64,000 bases of DNA from Candidatus Rhodoferax randersensis. Lineage in GTDB: Bacteria; Pseudomonadota; Gammaproteobacteria; Burkholderiales; Burkholderiaceae_C. Within the stretch, counting starts at the first letter, position 1. Each line of letters starts with the position of its first letter. Below, piece after piece: positions 52,255-61,648 of the stretch. The notes beneath the pieces were generated by a model. The model had not been told where the DNA came from, did not search any database, and was given only the letters and a program-made list of their open reading frames with translations. A program made the translations under genes and the position numbers. Where the stretch lies: contig JADKEH010000001.1 of NCBI GenBank assembly GCA_016718155.1, positions 248,001 through 312,000 of the forward strand, read 5' to 3'.

Positions 52255-53991
52255 TCAGCCCGTCACCGCCGCGCCAAACCAGACTGGTTGGACGCGGTTT
52301 CCGCCGCCGTCTTTGGCGAGGTACATGGCAGCGTCGGCGCTCTTGGACAGCGTGATGGCGTCCGCGCCGTGCTCGGGATAAATCGCCACTCCGATGCTGC
52401 AGGTAATGCTCAGGCGACTGCCATCAAGGTCGAAAGGCAGACTCAAGGCATCGCGAATCTTGCTGGCCACCAGGGTTGCGTCCTGCTCCAGATCGATCGT
52501 CGCCAGCAACACCATGAATTCGTCTCCCCCCAGCCTGCCGACCGTGTCGGCGTTGCGCACGCAGCCTTCCATGCGGCGAGCGGCCGAACACAGCAATAGG
52601 TCGCCCGCGTGGTGGCCATAGGTGTCGTTGATGGATTTGAAATCATCCAGATCCACAAAGATCAGGGCCAGGCGTCCCATATCCCGTTTGGCTTGGGACA
52701 GCGCCTGCTGTATCCGGTCGTCGCAAAGCGTGCGATTGGGCAGACCGGTCAGGGCATCATGCTGGGCCAGGTGCCTCAGCGTGCGGCGGCTTTCGTTGAT
52801 CTCCTGCATATTGGCCAAGATCGTGGTCTGCATGTCGTTGAGGCTGCGCGCAAGCTGCCCCAGTTCGTCGTCCCGCGCAGAGGGCAGTTGGCTCACCACG
52901 TGCTCGCGCGAAAACAGCGTCACGGCGTGCGCCATGGCGCGCAGCGGGCCGGTGACCGCGCGCGACACCAGCACCGCCAGCAGCACGGCAATACAGCCCA
53001 GCACCAAGATCACCTGCACCGTATTCCAGGCCACCCGGGTGGTCTCGCGCACAAGCTCGGCGATGGGTTGCGACAGGCCCAGCACGACAAAACGGCCTTC
53101 GCCGACACCACCGAAAGGCAGACGCAAAAAGGCCGCCACCTCGCCGCCTGGCGACCAGGCGGGCAACTGCAGGTTGGTGACAACGTGGTTGCTGGTGCCA
53201 CTGATCAGAGTGGTAACGGGCTCAAAAGCCTCTTGCACCAGAATGCGCCGGCCCTGGTCGAAACCAAACGCCTGCGACGCGTCCGGATGGACCAGATAGT
53301 CACCCCACTGATTGGTCAGATAAACCTGGTAGGAAGCCGGCAGGTCCGCCTTCAGCTTGGCAAACATGCGGTTCAGGTCAATGTTGATCACCACCACCGC
53401 TGTGGCGCGCTCTGTGTCGGCAAACACCGGCGCGGCCACGCGCAAGGTGGGCTTGAGCAAACCGGCGTGGGCACCGAGTTCGTGGTTGATCGTGATATCT
53501 GACAGGTAGACCTGCCCACGCTTGAGCCACAAGGCCTTGAACACATACGGGTAGTGCGCCTTTTCCTGCAGATCGAGGCCTTCCACCCGCGTCAGGCCAC
53601 TGCCATCCCGATCCACGCGCACCACCTCCAGGCCATGCTGGTCGGCGCGGATCAATCGAATCTGGAAGTACTCGGGATGAATCTTCAGCATGGCCTCGAA
53701 CGTATCGGCCAAGACATTCAGATCCTGCCTGGCCCCGTCAGTTCTGCCCGAACCCATGGCCGCCCGCGCGGCCGGCACAGCGGCCAGCAGCAATGCGTCG
53801 TTGCCCACATCGTCGACACTGGTCTGGTAGTTCTGTCCCAGCACCTGCAAAGCGGTCAGCAGGTCGCGCTGAGCGGCCTGGACCAGCGTGGTTCGACTGC
53901 TGGCATACGAGTAGTAACCGACGATGCCCATCGCCAGCAGGCCGAAACTGGCCAGCAGCACCGACAGTTTGAAGCCAATTCCGAACTTCAC
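52255..53991 (-). CDS. Membrane-bound diguanylate cyclase (sensor-HAMP-GGDEF)
   Basis: A 578-residue inner-membrane protein. An N-terminal helix (SVLLASFGLLAMGIVGYYSY) leads to a periplasmic sensor of about 270 residues (dCache-like, with WLKRGQVYLSDITINHEL). A second helix (VQVILVLGCIAVLLAVLVSR) is followed by a HAMP domain, a short coiled coil and a GGDEF domain. The active site is intact (RLGGDEFMVLLA) and the inhibitory I-site RNAD sits five residues before it, so c-di-GMP synthesis with product control is expected. It ends DGGGNRVQPVWFGAAVTG. The gene starts 3 bases after a solute-binding protein gene. A degraded copy of its end lies at 39734-39814. Confidence 0.93.
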   Translation of the reverse strand: MKFGIGFKLSVLLASFGLLAMGIVGYYSYASSRTTLVQAAQRDLLTALQVLGQNYQTSVDDVGNDALLLAAVPAARAAMGSGRTDGARQDLNVLADTFEAMLKIHPEYFQIRLIRADQHGLEVVRVDRDGSGLTRVEGLDLQEKAHYPYVFKALWLKRGQVYLSDITINHELGAHAGLLKPTLRVAAPVFADTERATAVVVINIDLNRMFAKLKADLPASYQVYLTNQWGDYLVHPDASQAFGFDQGRRILVQEAFEPVTTLISGTSNHVVTNLQLPAWSPGGEVAAFLRLPFGGVGEGRFVVLGLSQPIAELVRETTRVAWNTVQVILVLGCIAVLLAVLVSRAVTGPLRAMAHAVTLFSREHVVSQLPSARDDELGQLARSLNDMQTTILANMQEINESRRTLRHLAQHDALTGLPNRTLCDDRIQQALSQAKRDMGRLALIFVDLDDFKSINDTYGHHAGDLLLCSAARRMEGCVRNADTVGRLGGDEFMVLLATIDLEQDATLVASKIRDALSLPFDLDGSRLSITCSIGVAIYPEHGADAITLSKSADAAMYLAKDGGGNRVQPVWFGAAVTG

Positions 53992-53994
53992 GGC

Positions 53995-55035
53995 CTAGAA
54001 CCTTCCCGGCGTATCGCCGGAGATGATGCGCGCCCACAAGGACGCGCGGCGTTTGTCATCCTCCGCTGGTTCCAGCCATATCAGCTTGTCAGAGTCCTGT
54101 GTCAAGGGGCTGGCCTCGATCGTGTTGGACAAACCCTGGCGTTTCGTCAGCGCGCCGCTGACTTGGGGCTCCAGCGTGTAGTTGATCCAGCTCTCGGCCA
54201 GGCTCTGGTTGCGCACGCCCCGAGAAACTGCCCAGCAATCGAGCCACGCCAGCGCGCCCTCGCTGGGAATCACATAGCCCACATCGACGCCTGCATCGCG
54301 CAGCAGCTTGACCTGCTGGCTTCCGTAATTGGCAAATAGCAGCGCCGCGCCACTCTGGCGAAACAGCTCGACCGATTCTTCGGGCAGCGTGTAGAAGGTC
54401 AGCACGTTGCGCCGCAGCGCAATCAGGTGCGCCACCACCGCCTTGAACTGCCGGTCCTCGATATGGAAAGGCCTGCCATGCAAGAGCAGCGAAGCGATCG
54501 AGAAGGCGTGCGTGCTGCCATCAAACGCCAACACCCGGCCCTTGTATTGCGGGTCCCACATGGCGGCCATGGATGTCGGGGCTTGCGCCACCTGCTTGCG
54601 GTCGTAGATCAGGCCCATTTCGGCAAAGGTATACGGAACGGCATACACCCCCTGCGGGCGGACGATGCCGCCTATGCCCTGAACGTCGCGAAAGCGTGGC
54701 AACTGGCGCCGCGTATTGGGGATACGGTCCATGCGCAAGGGCAGCAACAGCTTGCGATCAACGAAGCTGCTGATCTCGGCGGTGTTGGCCGCCACCACAT
54801 CGAAATCGCGCCCCTGGTTGGCGCCCAGGCGCTCGCGCAACACGTCGTCGGTACTGACGAAGGTCACCTCCACGCGGGCATTGAACTGCTTCTCGAACGC
54901 CTTGACCAGGTCCGCGTCAGCGTAGCCAGGCCAAGTCAGAATCCGCAAGACTTCCTCGGCAAAAACCGGCGACGTCAGCGCCAGTGTGCATGCCAGCGTC
55001 AGACGAAACACCCACAGTCCGATTGATTTGGTCAT
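53995..55035 (-). CDS. Extracellular solute-binding protein (polyamine type)
   Basis: A 346-residue periplasmic binding protein (PotD/PotF-like). The signal peptide (MTKSIGLWVFRLTLACTLAL, cleavage near VFAEE) is followed by VLRILTWPGYADADLVKAFE, the family opening, and by PYTFAEMGLIYDRKQVAQAP. The ATG at 55035 is chosen over one seven codons earlier because it makes a normal signal peptide. The next gene is the membrane cyclase, 3 bases downstream, with no transporter genes. The binding protein may therefore report a ligand to the cyclase's periplasmic sensor (inference from gene order). Confidence 0.9.
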   Translation of the reverse strand: MTKSIGLWVFRLTLACTLALTSPVFAEEVLRILTWPGYADADLVKAFEKQFNARVEVTFVSTDDVLRERLGANQGRDFDVVAANTAEISSFVDRKLLLPLRMDRIPNTRRQLPRFRDVQGIGGIVRPQGVYAVPYTFAEMGLIYDRKQVAQAPTSMAAMWDPQYKGRVLAFDGSTHAFSIASLLLHGRPFHIEDRQFKAVVAHLIALRRNVLTFYTLPEESVELFRQSGAALLFANYGSQQVKLLRDAGVDVGYVIPSEGALAWLDCWAVSRGVRNQSLAESWINYTLEPQVSGALTKRQGLSNTIEASPLTQDSDKLIWLEPAEDDKRRASLWARIISGDTPGRF

Positions 55036-55192
55036 GGCTCCGTCGCCGCAATGCAATCAACAAAAGGTTCCGCCGGTCGGAACCCCACCAACGTCCGCGC
55101 TTGTGCAGCCATTTCTTGCCGACCCTCGCTGGAACTTGAACGAATGCTACAGTGCTTTGAAGACCGGCGCAGGCTGCTGCGACAATCCACCC

Positions 55193-56272
55193 ATGCCGAC
55201 TCATCCCTGCCCGAAAGCGCGCTGGCTGGAACGGTCCGTCTCTCTGATCGAGGCGGATTACCAACGCAGCGCCGATACCCACCTGATCCCCCTGACGCTG
55301 CCCGCACTGGCCCAATGCGGCATTGACCTGTACCTTAAAGACGAGTCAACCCACCCCACTGGCAGCCTCAAGCACCGGCTGGCGCGCTCGCTGTTCCTGT
55401 ACGCACTGTGCAACGGCTGGCTGCACGAACACTCGACCGTGGTGGAAGCCTCCAGCGGCTCCACTGCCGTGAGCGAGGCCTACTTTGCGAGACTGCTGGG
55501 ACTGCCGTTTGTTGCCGTGATGCCGCGCAGCACCTCCGCCGAGAAGATCGCCCAAATCGAGTTCCATGGCGGCCGGTGCCATTTCGTGGACCAGGCCAGC
55601 CAGGTCTACGAAACGGCGCAAACGGTGGCCGCCAACACGCGTGGTCACTACATGGACCAGTTCACCTACGCCGAGCGCGCCACCGACTGGCGCGGCAACA
55701 ACAACATCGCCGAGAGCATGTTCACGCAGATGGCGCGTGAACGCCACCCAGTGCCGCGCTGGATCGTGGTGGGTGCCGGCACGGGTGGCACCAGCGCCAC
55801 GATTGGCCGCTATGTACGCTACCAGCGCCATGCCACCCAAGTGTGCGTACCCGACCCGGAGGGTTCGGTCTTTGGCGCCTACCACCACAGCGGCGACCCG
55901 ACACTGACCGCGCGCGGCTCCAGCATCGAAGGCATCGGGCGACCCCGGGTCGAGGCCAGCTTCATTCGCACCCTGGTCGACCGCATGATTGAGGTCCCCG
56001 ATACGGACTCGGTGGCTGCCATGCGCTCACTCTCAACGCTGCTCGGTCGCAAGGTTGGGCCCTCCACCGGCACCAACTTTGTAGGCATGCTGACGCTGGC
56101 CCAGGAGATGCGCCAGCAACAACAACAGGGCTCGATTCTGTCCTTGCTGTGCGATGCCGGTGAGCGCTACTTGCCAACCTACCACGACCAGGCCTGGGTC
56201 GAGTCGCGCATAGGCGATTGCTCGGCGGCGCAGCAGCGCCTGCAAGCCCTGCTGGATGCGCCCCCAGTCTGA
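55193..56272 (+). CDS. PLP-dependent cysteine synthase-family enzyme
   Basis: A 359-residue fold type II PLP enzyme. The PLP Lys is in YLKDESTHPTGSLKHRLA (S-x-K), the phosphate loop is VGAGTGGTSATIGRY, and the substrate-binding block is EASSGSTAVSEAY. Its closest type is the Cys synthase/cystathionine beta-synthase branch, in a version with an N-terminal extension. The ATG at 55193 is preferred: the longer open frame overlaps the divergent gene. The real substrate (cysteine or a diamino acid) is not clear. Confidence 0.9.
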   Translation: MPTHPCPKARWLERSVSLIEADYQRSADTHLIPLTLPALAQCGIDLYLKDESTHPTGSLKHRLARSLFLYALCNGWLHEHSTVVEASSGSTAVSEAYFARLLGLPFVAVMPRSTSAEKIAQIEFHGGRCHFVDQASQVYETAQTVAANTRGHYMDQFTYAERATDWRGNNNIAESMFTQMARERHPVPRWIVVGAGTGGTSATIGRYVRYQRHATQVCVPDPEGSVFGAYHHSGDPTLTARGSSIEGIGRPRVEASFIRTLVDRMIEVPDTDSVAAMRSLSTLLGRKVGPSTGTNFVGMLTLAQEMRQQQQQGSILSLLCDAGERYLPTYHDQAWVESRIGDCSAAQQRLQALLDAPPV

Positions 56273-56559
56273 CCCTTGGTCAACCCCTGCCTGACAAGGC
56301 GGGCGGGGGCGGGCCCCCAGCCCCCACGTTGCGCCCGGCTGCCTGGGCTCTCCAGGCCTTCGGGTGCTGCCGGGGGGCTCGGCGCCCGCACCCGGCCGCC
56401 CTGGCGGGCGGGGCGCCGACCACACCAGCCATGACCACAGGACCATGAAGGAGCCGCAGAAATCAGTTGGTACGACGGGGGCGGGCGGGGGCGGCGGGGG
56501 GCCTCCTTAAGTCACGCGGGCGCCGAGGGCCGACTATCAAGAGCATTGAGAGCGCGCTG
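56273..56559. other. GC-rich stretch without a gene
   Basis: This follows the PLP enzyme. It contains very GC-rich runs (GGCGGGGGCGGGCCCCC near 56299-56315 and G-runs near 56477-56502) that may form strong hairpins, but no T run and no reading frame resembling a protein. It probably includes worn-out sequence of the lost 5' end of the following pseudogene. Confidence 0.45.
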
Positions 56560-57777
56560 GTTGAGTCGGAAAGCCACGGACCACTACCTGCCTGCGTACT
56601 TTGATCTGGCGGCCGTTTGCCAAGCACGCAGGCCGAGAAGACCGGCAGCAGCCAGGGCCACGGCCTCGGTTTCGCCATGGCGGGCCAGGGCAACTTGCAG
56701 GAGGGAGTCCCCCACATCAATGCTGCGATTGCCATCTACCACGAGACCGGTGCACGCGCCGACGAGGAAGGACTGTTGGCCGAGCTCAGCGAGATGTACG
56801 AAAAGGCCGGTCTCTACCGCGATGCATTGTCAAGCTCGCGCCAGCAATTCAAACTGAGCCGCGAAATCTTCCGAGCCGATCAGGCCAGGGCGATATCGAC
56901 CCTGCAGGAACAGTTCAACGCGGAGCAACGGCAAAAGCAGATCGAACTGCTGGCCCGCGAGAACAAGTTGAAAGATGCTGAACTGGTCAACCGTCAGTTG
57001 CAGCAGTCGGTGACGCTGCTCGCAGCGGCCGCGACGCTGATGGGCGCGGGCTTCATCCTGCTGCTTTACCGACGGGTGCGCCAGACCAACCGAAGACTCA
57101 AGGAAGCCAATAGCCAGTTGGAATTTCAATCGGTGCGCGATCCCCTGACCGGTCTCTACAACCGCCGTTGCTTTCTGGACCTGATGAAGCGTCGGGCAAT
57201 CGCCCGAGGGTGGCCGACGTGAGGCGGCTCTCGAGAACCAGGACGGTCTCATGATCCTGGACGTCGATCACTTCAAGCACATCAACGACAGTTGGGGACA
57301 CGCCACTGGTGATGCGGTGCTGGTTGAAGTGGCGCAGCGGCTGCGCACAACGGTGCGCGAATCGGACATGGTGTTGCGATGGGGTGGCGAGGAGTTCCTG
57401 GTCTATTCGCCAAGGGCCCATCCGCTGCACCTGGAGGGTCTGGCCCAGCGCCTGCTGGAGGCCGTCGGCGGCACGTCGATTGTGGTTGGCGGGCAATCCA
57501 TTGCGGTCACGGTCACGGCGGGCTTCATTGCGTTGCCCTACTCCCACATCCCCGAGACCCTGTGCAACTGGGAAAAGGCCCTGCAAATTGCCGACATGGC
57601 CCTGTATCTCGGCAGGTGAACGGCCGCAATCGGGCCTATGGTGTAGGTCCTCTGCGGGTGGCGCCGGAAGTGGCCCTGCCGGTGCTGGACCATGATCTTT
57701 CAGCGGCGTTGAAGGCCGACATGCTTGAACTGACGGAGGTCATGGGTCCTGCTCAACCAGTCAAACCCACCCTGTGA
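56560..57777 (+). pseudogene. TPR-GGDEF diguanylate cyclase, truncated and frameshifted
   Basis: The 3' portion of a cyclase with N-terminal TPRs. It reads GFAMAGQGNLQEGVPHINAA (TPR end), a coiled coil (LQEQFNAEQRQKQIELLARE), a membrane helix (VTLLAAAATLMGAGFILLLY) and a GGDEF domain with DPLTGLYNRRCFLDLM. It shifts frame near 57190, where one base is missing, and continues LENQDGLMILDVDHFKHIND with the active site RWGGEEFLVYSP. A second missing base at about 57616 (AGGTGA for AAGGTGA) stops it at 57619; the normal end VNGRNRAYG...LSAALKADM follows in the next frame to 57777. The beginning of the gene is missing too. It is dead as sequenced. Confidence 0.82.
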
Positions 57778-57895
57778 CGCAGCGCATCACGGCCAGGTAC
57801 GTGGCCCGCCCCGATTGCATCGCGAAGACCCTGCTTGACCACGTTCCCCCCCGCAGCGCCTTGTGCTATCGACAACTGACCCCATATCGGCGGCT

Positions 57896-59671
57896 ATGAC
57901 CCTTGCAAGCACCAAGCCCGCGACGCCCCGATCACTCTCCGGCTTGTTGCCGTTCCTGCAGCCCTACCGGCTGCGCATCGCTCTGGCCGGCGTATTTCTG
58001 CTGTTGGCGGCACTGGCCACGCTGGCCTTTCCGATCGCGTTGGGCAGCCTGATTGACGGCGGCCTGGTGCAAAGCGACAAGGGCGCGCAGGTGATGGCGC
58101 TGCGGGAACACTTTGTGGCCCTGTTCGCGGTGGCAACCGCCCTGGGCCTGTTTTCGGCGGCCCGCTTCTACATGGTCAGTTGGCTCGGTGAGCGGGTCAC
58201 CGCCGACCTGCGCAACGCGGTTTACCGCCATGTGCTGCGGCAAAGTCCCGAATTCTTCGAGACCACGCAGACTGGCGAAGTACTCTCGCGCCTGACCGCT
58301 GACACCACCCTGGTCCAGACCGTGGTCGGCTCATCCCTGAGCATGGGCTTGCGCAACAGCGTGATGGGCGTGGGAGCGCTGGCCATGTTGATCTGGACCA
58401 ACCCCTATGTGATGCTGCAGGTGCTGGGGATACTGGTGTTGATCGTGCTGCCCAGCCTCTGGTTTGGCCGGCGCGTGCGCAAGCTCTCACGTGCCAGCCA
58501 GGACCGCGTGGCCGACTCCAGCGCCATCGCGGCGGAAGTGCTCAATGCCATCCCGGTGGTGCAGAGCTACACCGCCGAGAGCAGGGAGTCGCAACGCTTC
58601 GACGCCTCCACCGACCATGCTTTCAACACGGCGATCCGCCGCACCAAGGCGCGCTCCGGTCTGGTTGCCTTCATCATCATCGCCACCTCCGCCGCGTTGT
58701 TGTGGGGCCTGTACCAGGGCACCCAGGCGGTGATGGCCGGGCGCATCACGGCGGGGCATCTGGGCCAGACGGTGGTCTTCGTGATCATTCTTGCCAGCGC
58801 CTTTGCCGTGCTGGGCGAAGTCTACGGTGACCTGTTGCGCGCGGCCGGCGCGACGGAACGCCTGATGGAGTTGCTGGCCAGCCAGTCCCCCATTCAATCC
58901 CCCGCAACGCCGGTGATGCCGCCCCGGTCGCAAACGGGAAGCCGCCTTGAGTTCCAGGCCATCGACTTCCACTACCCGTCGCGACCGACGCCGCCCGCGC
59001 TGAGCGGTTTCACCCTGAGTGTCCAACCCGGCCAGACGGTGGCCATCGTGGGGCCTAGCGGCGCGGGCAAGACCACGGTATTTCAGTTGTTGCTGCGCTT
59101 CTACGATCCGGCTGGCGGGCACATTGCCTTGGACGGCATCAAAATCCGCGACATGGCGCTTGCCGAGTTGCGCCAGCGCGTTGGCATCGTGCCGCAAGAC
59201 GCGGTGGTGTTTTCCAGCAGCGCGCTGGAGAACATTCGCTACGGAAAGCCGGACGCCAGCGACGCGGAAGTCCACGCAGCCGCTCGCGCTGCTTTTGCCC
59301 ACGACTTCATCACCGCCCTGCCGCAAGGCTACGACACCTTTCTCGGTGAACGGGGTGTGCGCCTGAGCGGTGGCCAACGTCAGCGCATCGCGATTGCCCG
59401 CGCGGTCCTCAAGAACCCGCCCCTGCTGCTGCTGGACGAAGCGACCAGCGCACTGGATGCAGAGAGCGAGCGCCTGGTACAGGCGGCGCTCGAATCAGCC
59501 ATGCAGCACCGCACCACGCTGGTGATTGCCCACCGCCTGGCGACGGTTCAAAAGGCCGATCAGATCGTGGTACTTGACCATGGCCGACTGGTGGAGCAAG
59601 GAACCCACACCGAATTGATCGCCCACGCAGGCGTCTACGCCGGCCTCGCCGCCCTGCAGTTCGGTGCCTGA
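57896..59671 (+). CDS. MsbA-type ABC exporter (permease-ATPase fusion)
   Basis: A 591-residue half-transporter. Six membrane helices (residues about 25-310; IALAGVFLLLAALATLAFPI) are followed by the ATPase: Walker A VAIVGPSGAGKTTVFQL, Q-loop VGIVPQDAVVFSSS, signature VRLSGGQRQRIAIARA, Walker B PLLLLDEATSALD and the His switch VIAHRLATV. It works as a homodimer in the inner membrane. The ATG at 57896 is chosen; an upstream GTG at 57863 is possible. The substrate (lipid, peptide or drug) is unknown. Two small genes follow. Confidence 0.93.
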   Translation: MTLASTKPATPRSLSGLLPFLQPYRLRIALAGVFLLLAALATLAFPIALGSLIDGGLVQSDKGAQVMALREHFVALFAVATALGLFSAARFYMVSWLGERVTADLRNAVYRHVLRQSPEFFETTQTGEVLSRLTADTTLVQTVVGSSLSMGLRNSVMGVGALAMLIWTNPYVMLQVLGILVLIVLPSLWFGRRVRKLSRASQDRVADSSAIAAEVLNAIPVVQSYTAESRESQRFDASTDHAFNTAIRRTKARSGLVAFIIIATSAALLWGLYQGTQAVMAGRITAGHLGQTVVFVIILASAFAVLGEVYGDLLRAAGATERLMELLASQSPIQSPATPVMPPRSQTGSRLEFQAIDFHYPSRPTPPALSGFTLSVQPGQTVAIVGPSGAGKTTVFQLLLRFYDPAGGHIALDGIKIRDMALAELRQRVGIVPQDAVVFSSSALENIRYGKPDASDAEVHAAARAAFAHDFITALPQGYDTFLGERGVRLSGGQRQRIAIARAVLKNPPLLLLDEATSALDAESERLVQAALESAMQHRTTLVIAHRLATVQKADQIVVLDHGRLVEQGTHTELIAHAGVYAGLAALQFGA

Positions 59672-59774
59672 AAGTGTCCTGGGTTGACACAGCAGCCACG
59701 TGATGGCTGTGCGCGCCCGCTTGAACTCCAGGGCCAGCAGTCCTAGAATGGTCATAGCACTTCAGGAGCGTTTC

Positions 59775-59951
59775 ATGGAGATCCCCGCCGTCAAGGCCAC
59801 GCAACCGCCCCAGCCCCAACGCCGCGAGTCGGCCCCCCAGGCAGAGCGGGTCAAGGAACCGCAAGCCCAGCCAGTCGAAGCGCAACGTCGGCCCCCGGTG
59901 GTCAACACCCAGGGGCAAACCACGGGCCGCATCGTCAACACCACCGCGTGA
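59775..59951 (+). CDS. Small Pro/Gln-rich protein with GQTTGRIVNTTA tail
   Basis: A 58-residue protein, MEIPAVKATQPPQPQ..., largely disordered (Pro, Gln, Arg, Glu). It ends in QGQTTGRIVNTTA, very close to the end of the next gene's protein (FGQTTGALVNTSA). AGGAG lies six bases before the ATG. A 3-base gap separates it from the next gene, suggesting a two-gene unit. The function is unknown; the shared tail may be a targeting or interaction tag. Confidence 0.65.
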   Translation: MEIPAVKATQPPQPQRRESAPQAERVKEPQAQPVEAQRRPPVVNTQGQTTGRIVNTTA

Positions 59952-59954
59952 ACC

Positions 59955-60467
59955 ATGGTCGCCGTCGCCGCATCCACCAGCGCCGCCGCACCGTCGCAGT
60001 TGATGGCGATTCGCGCCCGGGTGCAGCAAGCGCGCCAGGAGGCTGAGCAGGCCGAAGCCAATGCACGCAACTTGCGAACGCAAGCGGATGACGCCGAGCG
60101 CGGCGCGCAACAAGCGAACCAGAATGTGCGCAGCGTGGAGCGTCTGAGCGCCACCACCGGCAATCGTGCGTCGGCGACAGCGGCACCGGCACCGATCGAC
60201 CCACCGGACGACCCTCGATCCAGGGCCGACGTGTATACCAGCGCCCTGGCGAGCACCTTCAGTATTGCCAAGCCGATACTGGCGATCGACTTGTCGCCAC
60301 CTGCCAAGAATCTGGTGTTGTCCAGCGTGTTTCTGGCCACCGACCAGTTCCTGGCCAAGAACGATACCGCCATGGCACCCGCGCCCAACCCGTCAAGCGG
60401 CAGTCAGGCCACCGTGCGCAACCTGTTCGGACAGACCACCGGCGCACTGGTCAATACCAGCGCCTGA
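59955..60467 (+). CDS. Hypothetical coiled-coil protein with GQTTGALVNTSA tail
   Basis: A 170-residue protein. It has a helical coiled coil (QQARQEAEQAEANARNLRTQ, then ERGAQQANQNVRSVER), a Pro-rich hinge, a hydrophobic stretch (IAKPILAIDLSPPAKNLVLS, VFLATDQFLAK) and the same C-terminal motif as its upstream neighbour. No membrane anchor or signal peptide is seen. No known family is recognised. It lacks its own ribosome site and probably relies on coupling to the preceding gene 3 bases away. Convergent with DUF1178. Confidence 0.65.
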   Translation: MVAVAASTSAAAPSQLMAIRARVQQARQEAEQAEANARNLRTQADDAERGAQQANQNVRSVERLSATTGNRASATAAPAPIDPPDDPRSRADVYTSALASTFSIAKPILAIDLSPPAKNLVLSSVFLATDQFLAKNDTAMAPAPNPSSGSQATVRNLFGQTTGALVNTSA

Positions 60468-60479
60468 CGCTGCCTGGCC

Positions 60480-60938
60480 TTACTGCAGCGGTTCCTTGCG
60501 CGCCACCGCGTCCGGCAAGGGCAGGACCTCGATGCCTTCGTCGATCATTTCCAGCGCCTCATCCAAGGTGGCCTGGCCACGGATGGCACGCTGACCGATC
60601 TCGCCGTAGTGCATGCGCCGCGCCTCCTCGGCAAAGCCCCGGCCCACGTCATCGGCATTGGCCACCATGTGCCGCGCCGCGGCCAGCCAAGCCGCCTGCA
60701 GGGACTGCTCGACCGTCAGGCTGGCGGGTTCGTCGGGCTGTGTTCGCAGCGCGCCATCCGGTTCGCGCGCGTTGCCAAAGTTCAAGCGAGGCGCGCTCGG
60801 TCGCTTGACGACAGTGGCGTCCCCACACATCGGGCATTCCAGCAGACCGCGTTCGAGTTGACTCCTGAAATCATCTTCCGACGCAAACCAGCCCTCAAAC
60901 CGGTGCCGGTGGACGCACTGAAGATCAAGGACTTTCAT
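60480..60938 (-). CDS. DUF1178 family protein
   Basis: A 152-residue DUF1178 protein. It opens MKVLDLQCVHRHRFEGWFAS and has the zinc-ribbon-like LLECPMCGDATVVKRPSAPR (paired Cys with the earlier Cys/His), then a helical C-terminus (LQAAWLAAARHMVANADDVG). The cell role is unknown. It follows the NUDIX gene on the same strand at 12 bases and is likely co-transcribed with it, and with nuoM-nuoN upstream. Confidence 0.93.
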   Translation of the reverse strand: MKVLDLQCVHRHRFEGWFASEDDFRSQLERGLLECPMCGDATVVKRPSAPRLNFGNAREPDGALRTQPDEPASLTVEQSLQAAWLAAARHMVANADDVGRGFAEEARRMHYGEIGQRAIRGQATLDEALEMIDEGIEVLPLPDAVARKEPLQ

Positions 60939-60950
60939 GCCGACATCATG

Positions 60951-61547
60951 TCACAGGGCCGGCTCCACAGCCTGCCAGTCCAGTGACCAGTTGCCAGCTC
61001 GCACGTTCTGAAGCCACAGCGCGCCCGCCAGCGTCTTGGCATCCGTCACGGTGCCATCGGCGCACCATTGCAGCAGCTCATCGGGGGTCGCTGTGAAGAC
61101 GTCGAGGAATTCGCCCGCATCCAGGCAACGCTGGCCCAGGCTCAGGCCACGGGCAAACCAGACATCAATGTGTTCGGTGGAGTAGGCAATCACCGGATGG
61201 ATCACACCTGCCCGAGCCCAATGGGTGGCGCTGTAGCCGGTCTCCTCCAGCAGCTCACGCCGGGCACACGACAGCGAGTCCTCCTGCGCATCGAGCTTGC
61301 CTGCCGGGAACTCGATCATGACCCGACCGACCGGATAGCGAAACTGCCGCTCCAGCACCAGCCGCATGCCGCCCGATGCGTCCTCCAATAGCGGAACAAT
61401 CATCACCGCGCCAGGATGCAGAACGTACTCACGGCAGGCACTGTGGCCATCGGGCAGGCGCACGGTGTCGCGCAGAACGTGCAGGAAATGCCCCTTGAAC
61501 AACTCCTCACCGTCGAGCTTTTCTTCGATCAGGTGGCGATCAATCAT
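60951..61547 (-). CDS. NUDIX hydrolase, ADP-ribose pyrophosphatase type
   Basis: A 198-residue hydrolase that probably cleaves ADP-ribose or a related nucleotide sugar. The Nudix box is complete: GKLDAQEDSLSCARRELLEE followed by TGY (G-x5-E-x7-R-E-x2-E-E-x-G). The N-terminal half (FLHVLRDTVRLPDGHSACRE) and VPLLEDASGGMRLVLERQFR belong to the ADP-ribose group. It lies between DUF1178 and nuoN, a usual arrangement in Burkholderiales. The 101 bases between it and nuoN hold no clear gene, although a small DUF2818 gene is often found there. Confidence 0.94.
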   Translation of the reverse strand: MIDRHLIEEKLDGEELFKGHFLHVLRDTVRLPDGHSACREYVLHPGAVMIVPLLEDASGGMRLVLERQFRYPVGRVMIEFPAGKLDAQEDSLSCARRELLEETGYSATHWARAGVIHPVIAYSTEHIDVWFARGLSLGQRCLDAGEFLDVFTATPDELLQWCADGTVTDAKTLAGALWLQNVRAGNWSLDWQAVEPAL

Positions 61548-61648
61548 GGGGCCTCAGGAAGCGCGACAAAACTGGGCAGCTCGCGATCAGGTTCGGATTT
61601 GACCTGGCCGCGCGGATCAGCACGCGCCCTTGCCAAACCAGGCGACCG

